Source of the DNA: Ailurus styani
Lineage: Eukaryota; Chordata; Mammalia; Carnivora; Ailuridae
Length of the DNA stretch: 64,000 nt
Reading direction: 5' to 3'
NCBI GenBank assembly: GCA_002007465.1
Contig: LNAC01000376.1
Coordinates: 1,059,713-1,123,712 of the forward strand
This document shows positions 46,625 through 60,155 of this stretch, in pieces. Positions within the stretch are counted from its first letter, which is position 1, and each line of letters starts with the position of its first letter. The notes beneath the pieces were generated by a model. That model had not been told where the DNA came from, searched no databases, and worked only from the letters and a program-made list of their open reading frames with translations. A program made the position numbers and the translations under genes.

Positions 46625-47502
46625 AAGCCAGCTTATTTCCTTCAGCTTCCATAACCAAATTCTTTAGATCTGTTTCTTGATTTATTTTATGTTGGAGCCT
46701 GTGTTCATTTCTGACATACCTCTAAGCCTCTGAGCAAGAACACAACATTCTAGTTTTGGGTGCCAACCAGAGAGTTTTCAGAGAAATGGAGCGAGTGGAA
46801 AAAAAGAAGTAATCTATTTAAGGAAAATATGTTCTGCTGATGGTGATACACCTTGGCATAGTCTTCTGGAGGGCACTGTGGCAAGGCTGAATAAAAACGT
46901 TAAGAATATTTATATAGGAAAAGATAACAAGCTCCATCCCAGGGTTTCCATGCACAGTTGTAGAGTGTTCAGCCCAAAGGGACCAAGGGGGCTTGAAATC
47001 CAACCTGGGCTCTACTGCTAAATTGGTGAGCCTTGGCACAGAAGTCTACCTCTTCAAAGACAGAGATACCTTTCTCTACTTTGCTCAAAGTCTACTTCAT
47101 AGATGTTGGAGTTGAGATGGGGGATGACTTGTGTCTCTCTCTCACTTACTCTCTTTGTCTCTCCCTCCTCTTCTCTCTCATGTTTGGGGTTTTCTACTAG
47201 AGAAAAAATTCATTTACAACGATTTGCATGCATTTCTTCTTGTGTAGAAGGGGGATAGGGACACAGCCACCTCAGGACTGTTGGGAAGATGAACGAGAAG
47301 TTCGGGTCTATTTCTCTTTCTTTTACTCCACCTACAACCAGTTAAGCATTGCGTCAGGCAACAGGAGGAACACAAAGTCACACAAGGTCTTATTTGGTCA
47401 GGGAGACTCTGCAAAGCAGAGGGTACTAAGCTCATCCCTGAGATCCACAGACTTACACCCGTTCTTGGGTAGCTGTCACATTGGAGCCAACTTCGAATAT
47501 TC

Positions 47503-47535
47503 CCCGGGGTGGGGGTGGGGGTGGGGGTGGCGGTC
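47503..47535 (+). other. G-quadruplex-prone G-run
   Basis: CGGGGTGGGGGTGGGGG followed by two more GGGGGT-type units on the + strand, four or more G-tracts with single-base loops. It is on the template strand of DMD. Confidence 0.85.
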
Positions 47536-47762
47536 TCTCCTGCCTCCTTCATCACATAGCTTTATAAGGTCTCCTTGAACTAGAGGTAGAACTGATAAAG
47601 GAAGAGGAAGCATGGTAAGAGGAAGAAAGATACTTGTTCAGAGCTTAAACAAAGGGTAAGAAGTAGGAAAGCTTAATGTGTTTGGGGAAGGAGAAATAGT
47701 CTTTAATAAGGCGAAACAGGAAGTACAGGGCAGTTGTGGAAGACTAATCATGGGAATTTTCT

Positions 47763-47966
47763 TTTTTTTTTTTAAGATTTTTTAAAAATTTATTTATTTG
47801 ACACAGAGAGAGAGATCACAAGTAGGCAGAGAGGCAGGCAGAGAGAGAGGAGGAAGCAGGCTCCCCGCTGAGCAGGGAGCCCGATGCGGGCCTCGATCCC
47901 AGGACCCTGAGATCATGACCTGAGTTGAAGGCAGAGGCTTTAACCCACTGAGCCACCCAGGCGCCC
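47763..47966 (-). mobile_element. CAN-SINE inserted in the tail of another
   Basis: Young subtype, reversed, ending 'gccacccaggcgccc'. It landed in the T-rich tail of the element at 47969. TCTTTTTTTTTTTT occurs on both sides as TSD. Confidence 0.94.
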
Positions 47967-47968
47967 TC

Positions 47969-48178
47969 TTTTTTTTTTTTAAAGACTTTATTTATTTGTT
48001 TGACTAAGAGATAGAGAGCCAAGTCGGGGAAAGAGCAGAGGGATAGAGAATCTCAAGCAGACTCCACACTCAGCTCAATGCAGAGCCTGGGTGGGGCTCC
48101 ATCCCACGACCCTGAGATCATGACCTGAGTCAAAACCAAAAGTCTGATACTCGAGTGACTGAGCTGCCCAGGTGCCCC
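47969..48178 (-). mobile_element. CAN-SINE, older subtype
   Basis: Reversed copy with 'gagaatctcaagcagactcc', 'gtcaaaaccaaaagtctgat' and 'gagctgcccaggtgcccc'. More diverged than its neighbour, consistent with being the earlier insertion. Confidence 0.92.
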
Positions 48179-48802
48179 TCACAGTAGTTTTCTTGGAGCA
48201 AGGTTGTAGTGGGTATGAATGAGTGACCTTTGCAGGGCAGATAATGAAGGTTTCTGCAAAGAGGAACTAGCATATTTTCAGCAACTCTTTAGTTAGATTT
48301 CATGACTACTCAGTCGAAAACACCTATTTTATATCCACTATGTATGATGCATATACATAATATGCATAAGTGTACTATGCACTGGGAAAAATGGGACTCC
48401 CGGCAGACTCACATTCATGACCAGAGATACACAACTTTGTGAGTTATGGAAAGAACGGTGTAATCATGCTATGAGAAGTTGTGTCAATGGGGTTTGCAAA
48501 GTGCAGAGGTGACTGAGGCAGGGCAGGAGCAGCTCCCTGAGTAGATAAGGTAGGGAATAACAGAAAGGTCATGTTCTTCTGGGCATGGCATGTTCATCTA
48601 GAAAATCTCAAGTAGACCAATGTAAACCTTTGGTCATTTCAGAAAGGAGAAAAGAATGAAAATGAGTGTCTGTAGATTCGGGCAAGAAGTAACAACGGCT
48701 CAAGTTCGAATGGTGGCCAATGGGAGAAAATCATCTGTAAAATAATATGTATAGCTCTCACGTATCAGAAAGAGACCATTCTGTCCCACACTTTTGTGAG
48801 AG

Positions 48803-48912
48803 TTTATTTATTTGCTTACTCCAAAAAATATTATTGAGCACCTATTTATGCCAGGGAACATTCAAGCACCAGGGAAATGGCAGTGCACAGAAGAGACCAC
48901 GTTCCTATAACA
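48803..48912 (-). mobile_element. L2 LINE 3' end (reversed)
   Basis: 'aaatattattgagcacctat', 'ttatgccagggaacattcaa' and 'gcaccagggaaatggcagtg' match reversed L2. Confidence 0.65.
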
Positions 48913-49706
48913 GTGTACCCAAACTCTAATGGTTATGATGTTATTGAAATGATGACTGTTATTATACAAGGCTTATAAAGAAACAAATCCCAAGCCAAAA
49001 TATACACATAGCTACTAAGCGCCAGTTTTGACCAAGCAAATGCAGGACAAATTATGGTATGGTCTTGTATGTAGTGGTTCCCAAGAGATACTTTTTTTCT
49101 GTTAAGACAAATTAAGCTACCTCAGCATGTATGAATAATAATTAATAGAGGAATCTAGGGTTGTGAGGTTACCTGTGCGATATGCTACACCTAGTTTGCT
49201 TTATGCTGGGCACAATTATTTAATTTTAGTTCCAGGGGGAAGGCAATCACTATTAAAACAAAATGAATTTTTGCTGAATTGATTTTCCATTCAGTATACT
49301 GCTACCAACTTAGAAATACGAAAACAGAACTGAGCCAGAGATGAATATAAATTTTCGAAGAGCTGAGATAAAAATAATTAAATGGAAGAGGGCTGAAAAG
49401 GATTGTAAAGTGCCCTTCAGTATCTACTTTTCTTTTCAGATTATTGTAGCTCCTGAGTTTAATAAATGGTTTTAGTCTTTCCAAAATACCTTTCTTTCCT
49501 ACAAAGAGAACAACAAAAGATATGAAATGAACATAAAATAGATTTTCTTCATCAAAATCGATGCAACAGTATGTCTAAAAATTAGACTGGTAAATTTTTT
49601 ACAATGGTTCATCTTCATTTCATTAAATCCCTAGGCGAAAAAGAAAATCTTACGTATTTGCTTGCAAGCCATGTTGTCTCTCCAGATACATTAGTGCCTA
49701 TAATTA

Positions 49707-49751
49707 TTATTATTAAAGATTTTATTTTATTTTAAAGAGGGGGAGGGGTGC

Positions 49752-49817
<66 letters not shown>

Positions 49818-49968
49818 AAGGAGGAGGGACAGAAGGAGTTGGAGAGGGATAAGCAGACTCTGCATTGAGCATGGAGCCTGATGCGGGGCTCAATCTCATG
49901 ACCCTGACATCATTACCTGAGCTGAAACCAAGAGTCAGATGCTTAACCGAATGAGCCGCCCAGGCGCC
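49707..49968 (-). mobile_element. CAN-SINE with long (GA)n expansion
   Basis: Reversed older copy ending 'gagccgcccaggcgccc'. The GA tract at 49753-49817 is ~65 bp, mostly pure. Flanks 'tagtgcctataatt' and 'tagtggctattatt' (49692 and 49969) are the TSD. Confidence 0.94.
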
Positions 49969-52242
49969 CTAGTGGCTATTATTCTTATAATATATATACG
50001 TGTGTGCAAAAGATCTAGTCTCTTAAGTGGAAGCAAGAATTGATTCAGTTCTTCCTGTTTTTCACCATATTATTGAGAACTCTCATTTTCAAGATATTTC
50101 CCTGATTTTTCTGATAACATCTTAAAATAAGATCTAAATTCATAGCTTGTTGTGTTCTGTTCTGACAACTGCTATCATGATAATGTCCACTTAAGTATGT
50201 GTGAATGATGAATAAATTACTACTTACACAAATGTGTCTAAGCATCAAGCTGTCTAATCAATGTACTTAAATGTTATTTCAAAAAAAAAAAAGCCTCAAA
50301 GTCATTGGCCAAACCTAGCTTTAAAAAAAAGTGATTAGTATTCAAGTAACAACGACATCACACTTCAATAGTAATAGATTTTTTTCTTTTTCAAAAAAGG
50401 AGTATGACAGCATCCTCAAAAATCTGGGTGAGTGATGCTGTATCGATTATTTAAAGAATACTATTTCGGTTGGAAAAAAGGCTTTAAAATCTGAAAGAAA
50501 AATCTTTTCACTAAGAATTCAAGATTTTTTTGAAAGTCAAAGTGGGTCAGATTTCATTAAGACCCATCTTGCATCTGACACTCAACCCCAACCCCCAGGC
50601 AATTTCAACACTGAGACAACCTTGGAAATGTCTTCTTTCAACCTTTATAACAAAACGTCAGGGTGTTTCCAAAGGTAATATTTTATTCCCTGTGTGAGCC
50701 AAAGGATCAATGGAACTTATGCTCATTTGTTTAGCTTATATTTCTTTTAATTTTATGCTTTCCCTGGATGCACAAAAGTTACCATTCTATTGGGTAAGCC
50801 TTGTGGCGATTCTAGTAACTCGGTTTGTGTAGGCCGACGACAATGAACCATTCATTCTCTGGCTTTAGCCCTGTCCCAGCTAGAAATATGTTGAGGCTGA
50901 CAGGGAACTGACAAGTGGAGGGGGAAGTGGGTGAAATGTTGTTGCATGTGGCCTACTTGTCCTTGGGACACACAAAAGCCTTAAACCACAGGGTGATTAA
51001 ATGCGAATTATTTAATTAAGACCTAATAGGATTTAAGTTCACGGCAATATATAGATTCCAAACTGGGTTAAAATGTTTTAAAGTAGGAAGGTAAGTCAGT
51101 AAAATGAAACTCAGTGTTGGTTTGTCGCTGGTTCTGAAAAACAAACCAATGTATACTTCTCATTTCCCACATTCACTTGAGTTTTTCTACTTAATTAATA
51201 ACTTTGGCATATATGGTTGAAAAACTGACTTTATTCTCTTCACCAACTTGTTTAATGCCATGTTAAGATCATGACGATAGGATTTGAATATCTGATAGGA
51301 AAAAGTTCTAAATTGGCCCATTGAGTCCATTAAAATGTGGAATCCCAGGGGATAAGACTTCGAAGAACATGCATGCTTTGAAACAGAACCAGCAGGCTCT
51401 TTGCTGAAGAAAAAAAAATCACCATAAAAATCGATTCTTTAAAAGGAAATAGAAATCTATCTTAGTGTTAGATTCTCCAGCCTCCTTCTGGTTAAGAGAG
51501 TTTGACATTTCAGGACTGAACACACTGTGGAAACTTAATAAATATTGAAGTTTACAAACAAAAACATAACAATGATATGTGGGCCAATTTTTAAAAACAT
51601 TGAAAATCAATGTGCCCTTACTCTGCCTAATTCAGTTAACTCAATTATTTAATGTATACTTGATTTGAGTGGGTTTATACATAGTTATTTCAATTTCACA
51701 TTGATCATTAATCAAATCACTTTTAATGTAACCCCCACCCCTACCCCCGCCAGGAACCCAGAATAAAGTGGAAAGTTTGTTTGGAATGTTTCTTGTTTCA
51801 CATCAAAGCATATTTAAAGACATTGGTTTCTATTATATTTATCCCATGATTCTTCGTACCACTCACCCCACACCACAACAATGAATTTTTTCTCACAGGC
51901 ATTTAATGGACTGATTTTGTACCACGTTTGGGGAAAAAAAATCCCCTCTTCCCCAGTCACAGCAGTTCATCCTGCTTCCTGCTTCCTCCCCATTGTTCTC
52001 CCAGTGTCACCCCATATCTGTCTCCATTTCTCCACACATATACCCTCCTCCCCTGAACGCAGAGCCTCAATGGGTGACAAGTTATAAAATGTAGGATAAG
52101 CTACCCGGTATTTGTATCTAACTAGCAGTTTTCATTTTCAAAAGTTGAATAACTCCAACTATTCTGAAGGTCTTCAGTTTCAGAAACTCTATAAAGTACT
52201 TGCTTATACTTAGTATGTCGAGCAGGAATTCTGAGGAGCACT

Positions 52243-52345
52243 TTTTTGAAGATTTATTTTATTTACTTTAGAGAGAGAGAGACAGAGAGAGAGAGAGACA
52301 GAGACAGAGAGAGCACGGAGCTGGCGGGGGAGAGGAAGACGATCT
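52243..52345 (-). mobile_element. Truncated CAN-SINE (tail and GA tract only)
   Basis: 'ttttgaagatttattttatt' followed by GAGAGAGACAGAGAG and 'cacggagctggcggggga' resembles the 3' third of a reversed CAN-SINE. The tRNA-derived part is absent. Confidence 0.5.
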
Positions 52346-52778
52346 GAGAAGAATCTTAAAGTTTAATTGTTGTCATTGGTGAATGTGATAACATGTAGAT
52401 AGGGCAAAAAATTATGTGACTAAATATCTTAATTTTAAAGTATCAATAGTGGGAAGGCAATTTAACCTCTAAATCATCTGAAGCAGCCCCCAAATTGTCT
52501 GAGTGCCAGGAAAATACCAATAGAAAAATTGGAATAAATAATCGTGAATGTCTTCCACAAGAGAGACTCAGAAAGGGTAGGCCATTATTCATTTCAAGGT
52601 TTCTGAGTGAAACTACGCTCTCTACCTAAGCTATCAATCACTCTCACAGAAGGCCATGTGCCTGCATTCATTTTTAAATTAAATGTTCTGAATGTTGATA
52701 AATATAAAAGAAGTAATAAGTGATATATTTATGGAAGAATTATTGAAAAATTGATGAACTATTAACAATAAACAAAAT

Positions 52779-52802
52779 ATATGTATATATTATATATTAT
52801 AT

Positions 52803-52836
<34 letters not shown>

Positions 52837-52841
52837 CACAC
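52779..52841. repeat. AT-rich run followed by (CA)n microsatellite
   Basis: ATATGTATATATTATATATT then CA units from 52803 with one CG interruption. Confidence 0.95.
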
Positions 52842-52859
52842 TACAGCTTCACAATGGAG

Positions 52860-53021
52860 TGGTGGTTCTCAAAGTGTCCCTGGACTAAGAGTATTACTAT
52901 CACCAGGAAACTGGTTAGAAATGCAGGTTCTCAGCCCTGTTCCAGAACCCCTGAATCAGAAACTCTGGGTTTCTACAAGCCTTCCAGGTGGTTCTGATGC
53001 CTACTAGGGTGACAACCACTG
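52860..53021 (+). mobile_element. MER5A, non-autonomous hAT DNA transposon
   Basis: 'ggtggttctcaaagtgtccc' to 'gacaaccactg', with 'tagaaatgcaggttctcagc', 'ccctgaatcagaaactctgg' and 'ccaggtggttctgatgccta'. It carries small internal deletions relative to the copy at 30603. Confidence 0.9.
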
Positions 53022-53345
53022 CTGTTGAAAATTCTTGACATTCTCAATGACTATGTCTTGATAACTCGAATCCTCAAATGCATAAATATCTGATCAATTC
53101 AGACACAGGTTACATAACTATGAAGCCCAAGTCACACTTACGAAGTCATTTTCTTAGTAACAATCATCACTTTCTTAGACCTTTTCGTTAACTCTTCTCT
53201 TTCATTATCAATTCCAGTAAGTACCTAGGGGGGTGGGGCAGAGAGAGGGTGGATTTTTCATGAAGAAACATAATCTTCATTGATTCTAGATAATTATTGC
53301 ATGTGCAAGAATGAAACAGCATTAAGAAGGCCATGTCGAGACACA

Positions 53346-54005
53346 GAGGCTGAGTGGCTTACTAGGTAGGGTACCTGGCTGGTTGTAGGAGACACTCTCC
53401 CTGGCCTGGACCTTTCCCCCACCTGCTATAACTAATGGCCACCAACGTCTCACGGCTGACTCTCTTCTTCAGAAAGGTGACCTCCGCTGATGGGAGGCCC
53501 CAAGCCCAGGAGGCAACCACACAGTCCTGGCTCAGGAGGTAACTTCTATCTCCAGTGGTGGGCCCCAGCCAGCAGTGTGATGGAGCAGAGCTCAACAGTC
53601 CACTGTGTGCTTCTCTTCCCAATTCTGTATTCAGGGAGATCACTTTGGCAGCCTGAATCTGCCACAGTGGGAGTATGGACCCAACTGCTGGAAAATGCTA
53701 CAAAGGTGTTCACTCCACCTCAGAGCTAACTGATCCATATTCACCAGCATACTGCTGGCCACTCCCCCAGTGATTAGCTGGGGTGTGAAAGGACAACGCT
53801 GTCCTGTTGTGTACTCTAGCACACTCTGTGTGGATCAGGACACAGCTAGATTTTGCCAGAGATGGCATTCTTGCTTGGCTCTTCTTCTCCCTTATGTTTC
53901 CCTAACTCCCATACAGGCTTCTCCTGAAAGCACACTCTCTATAAATCAATGTGCACCCAGACCCCTGTTTTCAGGGTCTGTTTCCAGGGAACATGACCTA
54001 TAACA
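53346..54005 (+). mobile_element. Possible old LTR-like repeat
   Basis: The right end 'tttcagggtctgtttccagg', 'gaacatgacctataaca' preceded by ATAAATCAATGTGCACC is typical of the 3' end of an old mammalian LTR or DNA-type repeat. The interior ('gtgatggagcagagctcaac', 'aacacgctgtcc'-like) is unfamiliar. The left boundary is a guess. Confidence 0.35.
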
Positions 54006-54557
54006 GAAGTCATTAGTTAATTGACTGCTGCACAGAAGCCTCAAAGAATACGTGCTCAAAATTACAAAAAGCTTTAAGTCATGGATCTTGTGGGTCACAG
54101 TGATCAGATAAAAGTGCAAAAGATAAATCTGAAATGGCAAGGATCTACTCTTTGTGGATGTGTACAAAAGAAAGAAGCTGATGGAAAAAGATGAAGGCTG
54201 CCTGAGCTAACTGGGGATTTTTTTCATATCATGTTTCTTTAATTATGCTTTCATATCCATGGGTAAATGTCCTGGAGGATTCATTTCCCTTAAGATTTTG
54301 GAGAAAAACAATTCCATATTTAAACACAACAAATACCTTACGGAGAAGATCGCAAAACTGACATGAGATGTAAAAAATAAAACAAGAAACATCAAAGGAC
54401 TTCACGCTCCTGGTAAAAGGAGGTAAGCAGGTGGCAGGGGAAGCCAGCAGGCTTCAACTCCTTGGCCATTAAGAGAAGAGAAGAGTTTAAGAAGCACTCT
54501 GTAAAATGTAACTGAAAATATTTTTTAGTATAAAATAATCTTACTATGAAAAAAATG

Positions 54558-54748
54558 GGGGCGCCTGGGTGGCTCAGTGGGTTAAAGCCTCTGCCTTCGG
54601 CTCAGGTCATGATCTCAGGGTCCTGGGATGGAGGCCCACATCGGGCTCCCTGCTCGACGGGGAGCCTGCTTCCTCCTCTCTCTCTGCCTGCCTCTCTGCC
54701 TACTTGCAATCTCTCTCTCTCTGTCAAATAAATAAAATTAAAAAAAAA
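54558..54748 (+). mobile_element. CAN-SINE, near-consensus young copy
   Basis: Head GGGGCGCCTGGGTGGCTCAG, 'tgggttaaagcctctgcctt', 'ctctctgcctgcctctctgc' and a CAAATAAATAAAATTA tail. Short TSD 'gaaaaaaatgg' / 'gaaaacaatgg'. It is the copy nearest to exon 59 and antisense to DMD. Confidence 0.96.
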
Positions 54749-57700
54749 GAAAACAATGGACTCTTCCTATTATGAAAAGTTAACTGTCTTCAAAGCATAG
54801 GGTTACATTAGTCTCATAAGCACACGTGTTCCCATAATACCCAGAGAACTGGTTTACCAAGAGCAATTATTCAATGCCATTACATTAGTTAATGTAAGGT
54901 TGTGTAAGGCAATAATATTGGTGCCAACATTCGCCGTGTAATTCTGAAAATTGTAATTGCGGAGCGTGACAGGAACACAGCAGGAGCCCACTCTTTGGGT
55001 TATTTGTTCTCAAATCATGCCTTTTTGTGTTTACGGTAGGAGAGTAACATAGTTGTGAACTTTAAACTTGTTATGACTTTGGTAGACTCCAAAGGAGAAT
55101 GCAAATATACACTGGCTATGTGCTTCCATTTTCTAAGGAAATATGGAGTATTAGGTAAAACGCACATTTCCAGACTGTTTCTTGTTAACGTGGTACATGC
55201 ATGTAAATGCACAAGCTAATACAAATTGTTGCTCCCTCGGCTTGTTGCCATATAATAATGTGTCAAGAAAAACTAAGCTTCCCTTAATATGATCCCCAAT
55301 ACAATTTTATTCATGAAATAAACATTCACGCTCCATAATGAGATCAGACTTCTCTGGGTATAGGTTTTAACCATGTCATGAATGAATGAATGACTGAGTT
55401 TCAAGATCCATTAATGCTGACAGTCTATTACTTAAGCTTTTGTTTTGAAGAGTTTTTTTTTTTATGATCTAAGACTCTTGAGGAATAGTATTTATAATTA
55501 CGACCAGCCACAAACAAAGCTTCCGGAGTAAATCCTCAGTAAACAGGATTGGCATATTAAAGGATCAGGTCTGGATATGCTTGTTTTCAAATAGTAGGAA
55601 GGATGACATTCTTTGGAGAAATTTTTATTATCTAATTAAACACTTCCTTAGCAGAATAATGTCAGATGAACTCAGTAGCTGAACACTTTGATTATCCACG
55701 TTCTCCTAAATATCCCATGACCAGAAGAGGAGCTGTACAACTCTGATTTAATGTAATAACAATGGTAACCAATTCTAGCTCCCTCTTTTATCACAGCCCA
55801 TCAAAGGAATACAAAGAAGTCCAGATTAAAATAAGTTCAATAATAAAAAAAACCCACCCATGTTCCTCTTCCAACTGTTCTAAAGCCTTTCCCTATCTTT
55901 AAGCAAAGTTCACTCAGTAATTATCTTATTTATGAAAGTAAAAGCAGAAGGATGTTTCTCTTACTAAATAAAGGCCTTTATGCTTTGAATGTAGACGGCA
56001 TCTCGAAACAGTCAAAAAGAAAGCGTATTGAATGTCATCAACTCATTTCCTCCCACCCACTGTTTTAAATCGTTTGCTCAGTTCCAATGTATACTACACT
56101 TACATAAGTTGTTTATGAAGAGCCAAATTAATAGTCTTTGCAATTGTTTTCATTGGAATTTGGAGTGCTGACAAATGAATTAGTAGAAAATGGCAATTCT
56201 ACATGAATTAGCTTTTAAGTCTCCCTAAGAGGCTGATGCAGAACTTAATAAGAGACTTATTAGGAGAAGTAGGACAACTTAATTCAGATTGATTATAGAC
56301 TTCGGTGAAGACAGCTGGGGTTCAAATGAAACCGAAAAAGAACTTATATGCACTTCAAAGTATGCTAAGCAGATGTCTGAAACAATTACTCTGCACCGGC
56401 TTTTCAGAAGTTTCAAAGGCAGGATGGGAATAGCATGGTAAACGAAGGTTCTATTTGCCTAAGTTGAGGTAGAGGCTTTTAAACACACACAGCACTCGCT
56501 AAAATCAGATGCCTTGGGTAAGAAACATGATTCGACACTGCTGTCCTAAGTAATTTGCTTTTAGCTTTATAAACAAAGCAGGAAATGAGAGAGAATACAT
56601 GGGAACTAAGGAATAAGTTCTCCCAGAATGCTAACTTAAAATTGATGGTACACGGAACAAATAATTTGGTCCGGATTTTTAAGATGACGAGTTCCTACTT
56701 TAGTTTCTAAGTTCTATTAAAGCCAACAATGTCCATTCTATTTAAAAAAATAAACGTGACACTTTTAAAGTACGCAAGTGAGCCTTTACCATAAATATGC
56801 CTTCTTGTAGAAGTATTCCAAAATATTAAAGGCCAAACCTTATGCTCTTAAACATTGCAGATGCATGCTTTAAAAAAAAACAGGATAAAAAAAAAGACAA
56901 AAGAACTGGGATAAAAGCCAGGTTACTTTGTATGACAGGTGCTAGTTCCCTATTTAATCCAGATTTATAAAGGCTTACATCTTTTTTGTTTGTATTTTTT
57001 TTCCTCAATGAAAGGCTACTTAATACACACAGCATTTGTAGGCAAATAACAACAAAAGCCTCCACAGAGCAATTCATTTGCAGTTTATAACCATTAACAA
57101 ACTACTGGGGAACTTTTCTTTCCCAGCTATGGGCAGTACCCCTTGTTCATCATGGAGATATCATTTCTTTATTCAGAGTTGAGAGACTATTCATATTTTG
57201 AGTCATTCTTAGGGCTGCCCTGTTTGTGATGGTTCCATCTAACCTTGCATCCCCTAACTCTATCAGAATGGGTTTTAAGCTTTCTCTATAAAACTCACAT
57301 CCACGAAAGGGTTGAAAGTTGGCTCATATAAATGACAAATATAAGCAAACCTAATAAAACATTAGAACTAGAGTTAAGATGAGAAAAGCAGTAAGGGGAG
57401 AAAGAGTTGAACATGGCAGAAAGCTTCTACTATGTTACCTCACATTTCACATTCGCTATCAGGAGGAAACATACTTGCTTTTCTCAGTGTCAAAGTCCGA
57501 GACAGCATTTCTTTGACAAATTTCTCAGATAAACCAAACCACAGGGACTCAGGATGGTCGGCCCAAAGAGATGCATTTGCCAGGTATCCTACATTTTTAG
57601 ATGTGAACGTTGAACACACGTAGGTCAGGATGGCACGGTGGCTTCATTATGGTCCCTGGTCTACTACACATGTTACTGCATTGTTCTCAAGGATAATTCC

Positions 57701-59194
57701 CAAAAGATCTAATCCAAATATTTCACCATGAGAATTTAAGGAAAAACTCAGAGAATCCCTCTCCTTGACCTTTCGCAGGAAGAAATGTAAGTTAAAAGTC
57801 TGTTAAAAAAAACAGAAAAGAAATAACAACATAGCTGCAACAAACTTGCATAATCCCAAATGGCAGCCTGGGGGAGTTTAATTATGGTGATGGTGTGAAA
57901 AACTGTGTTTCGAGGCGACGGGCAAACTAAGGGCAGTGAAATATTCCTGGCTCGAGAATGCTGTACCACTCTGTGTAAAGAAACCAGGGTAGATTAGAAC
58001 AAAAAGGAAGACCTGGAGTGAAAACAACTCCCAAACTTTTTCATACAGGAGCTGTCCTTAAGAATGAAAACGTCGTATGTGGACCATAGGTTCCAAAGTT
58101 ATTGTTCTTTCTTAAAACCTGCATATACTCCACTTACAGATCTAAGTAGGGTACCTAGTGATTCAAGGAGCTCTTCCTACTCCCCTTTACTATAAGGAAA
58201 GTAAGAATATTTGTGCAGTCACAGAAGCGGTGGTGTTATTTCCAGTTAAATGAGAAATTACAATTGTGTCCTTGAAATATTTGATGAGCAGTATAAATTA
58301 TAAATTTTAAAAATAAAGAGGCATTTACATTTGCGATTTTATTCTAGATTCTTTTTTCATTTTTCATTTTATTCAAAATGAACTGAAGTGGGTAAAATGC
58401 TCTTCTGGCTACATGGCCAGCTATCAGTTTGGAGTTCCCTATAGCAGGGAGCCTCCAAGGGCTTAAACTGCTGTGTAGAAAAATGGGAACAGTGGCTTTC
58501 AGTCCTCTCCTACTTCTTTTCAAAGTAAGTTTTAGTTAATAAAATTCACTCCCTGTGAATATTTACCACCACCAAATCTTCAGAGTTTCAAACCCAGTGT
58601 TGTTGAGAAGCAACAGAGAAAACAGATGTATCTGAAGCATTGGCATGTACAAACTCTTTTAGAAAGGAATAGTGGGTGCATCTAGGATTTGTTGTTATTG
58701 GGATCAGAGTGAACATCTTACCAGTTAAGGTGTGGGAAATAAACTTGGTCTTAGAATCAAGACCAGGTAAGAGAAGGGAAGTGAAAGGAAAAATGCAAAT
58801 AGGCTTCAGTGAGGGTCAGCTGATACTGGAGCTGTTCTACTTTGAGTGATTTTTTTGTTATTGAATCATGCTGCATACATTCTCTGTCCATACTCAGGAT
58901 ACTACAGAGGTACCTGTGTGGCCCATATGGCTAAGAATGAATTCCTTATGTCTGCTCTAAAGCCTGTAGATTTGGCCACTTTATTAATTTATCAGCTAAT
59001 TTGGATCCTTGGGACATTCTTCTAACCTCATTTTTCATTTTGGGGGAAGGGTCTAAAAAAGATAGTTCCTATATTTTTGAATAAAAGTACCATTTTTAAC
59101 ACTGGACAAGTACAAGGCAATATATTTCTAAACATTATTTTAATTTCCAAGTAGCCAGCAATGTTAACCATTGCTTTAACTGCAAGACATAGGG

Positions 59195-59265
59195 TCACAG
59201 AATATTAGGGTGGAAGAGATTTTCCAAGTTATACAGTCAAATTTGTAATCATCTCTTAAATCCCC
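59195..59265 (-). mobile_element. Ancient core-SINE fragment (uncertain)
   Basis: 'tcacagaatattagggtgga' and 'agagattttccaagttatac' recall the reversed MIR/THER pattern seen at 34076. Too short to be sure. Confidence 0.3.
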
Positions 59266-59290
59266 ACCTACTATTTTAATGAATTACTAG

Positions 59291-59430
59291 TTTAATGAAT
59301 TCAGTTCAACATTGGACTGTAGGCTTCATACGGGCAAAGACCAAGTCTCTTTCATTCCCAGCTACGTGTAATAGCACATCGTATGGTGACTCATAAATAA
59401 GACGGAGTGAACGAACAAAGAAGCAGAAGT
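59291..59430 (+). mobile_element. L2-like 3' end fragment
   Basis: 'ggactgtaggcttcatacgg', 'gcaaagaccaagtctctttc' and 'agcacatcgtatggtgactc' fit the forward L2 end. Confidence 0.5.
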
Positions 59431-59439
59431 AGATTCCTT

Positions 59440-59800
59440 CGTATGTTGTGGACACTGTGCTAGGAGCTGGGCATTCAAATACACACAGCGTGACCCTCAC
59501 TTTTGGGAAGCTCGTTTTAAGTGACCAGCGACAATACATGGGAAGTGTCAGTATGACAGCTGAAGGATGTGAGGTGATCTCTGAAAGCACCAACTGGGGG
59601 GTCATTTTTCTGTTCGGGGGAAGCCGTGGGTGGGACACACTTAGGACAAACTATAAAGATGGAAGCCATTTGAGCTGGGCTTTGAGGGATGAGTGGGGGA
59701 ATCACCAGGCACATAAGGTGGGGGGTAATCCAGGCCAAGAGAAGAGCATCTGCAAAGGCAAAGATTTACGAGAGAAGCTGGCATATTTGGGTAAAGGGGC
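59440..59800 (-). mobile_element. L2 LINE fragment (reversed)
   Basis: 'ggacactgtgctaggagctg', 'gccatttgagctgggctttg', 'agggatgagtgggggaatca' and 'agaagagcatctgcaaaggc' track reversed L2. The 131-codon frame over this block has no recognisable product. Confidence 0.65.
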
Positions 59801-60039
59801 GCTAGGGCCAGAGTGTATGGAATGGCCTGAAGGGTGCGGGTAACAACTAGGAATTTCGAGCAGGGCTAGGAAGAAAAGGGACACCTGCCCTATTCATCAC
59901 TTGGACTTCATTCGCAGGCAGACAGTCTCCCGTGATGAGTTTGGGTTGGAGTTGGAAGAGGATGGATAATGTAGACATCCAGAAACAGTTCATGCACTCA
60001 TTCATTAACCAAATATTTACAATGCAGTGTCTATCACTT

Positions 60040-60155
60040 ATTGTGATGAGCACCAGGAGTTGTAGGGAAGTGCTGAATCACTCTATTGCACACCGGAAAC
60101 TAATATGACACAGTATGTTAACTAACTGGAATTTAAATAAAAACCTAAAAAAAAA
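60040..60155 (+). mobile_element. Carnivore L1, extreme 5'-truncated 3' end
   Basis: 'ttgtgatgagcaccaggagt', 'tgctgaatcactctattgca', 'ggaaactaatatgacacagt' and 'taactaactggaatttaaat', then AAAAACCT and an A9 tail, are the characteristic carnivore L1 3' terminus. It sits within reversed L2-like sequence (59995-60037 and 60158 onward). Confidence 0.85.

Noticed and set aside
1335..54748. tRNA genes at CAN-SINE heads
   Set aside because: The A/B-box-like parts belong to SINEs. No intact cloverleaf was seen, so they are not tRNA genes.
59448..59843. 131-codon open frame on the + strand
   Set aside because: Overlaps reversed L2 sequence. No protein similarity apparent.
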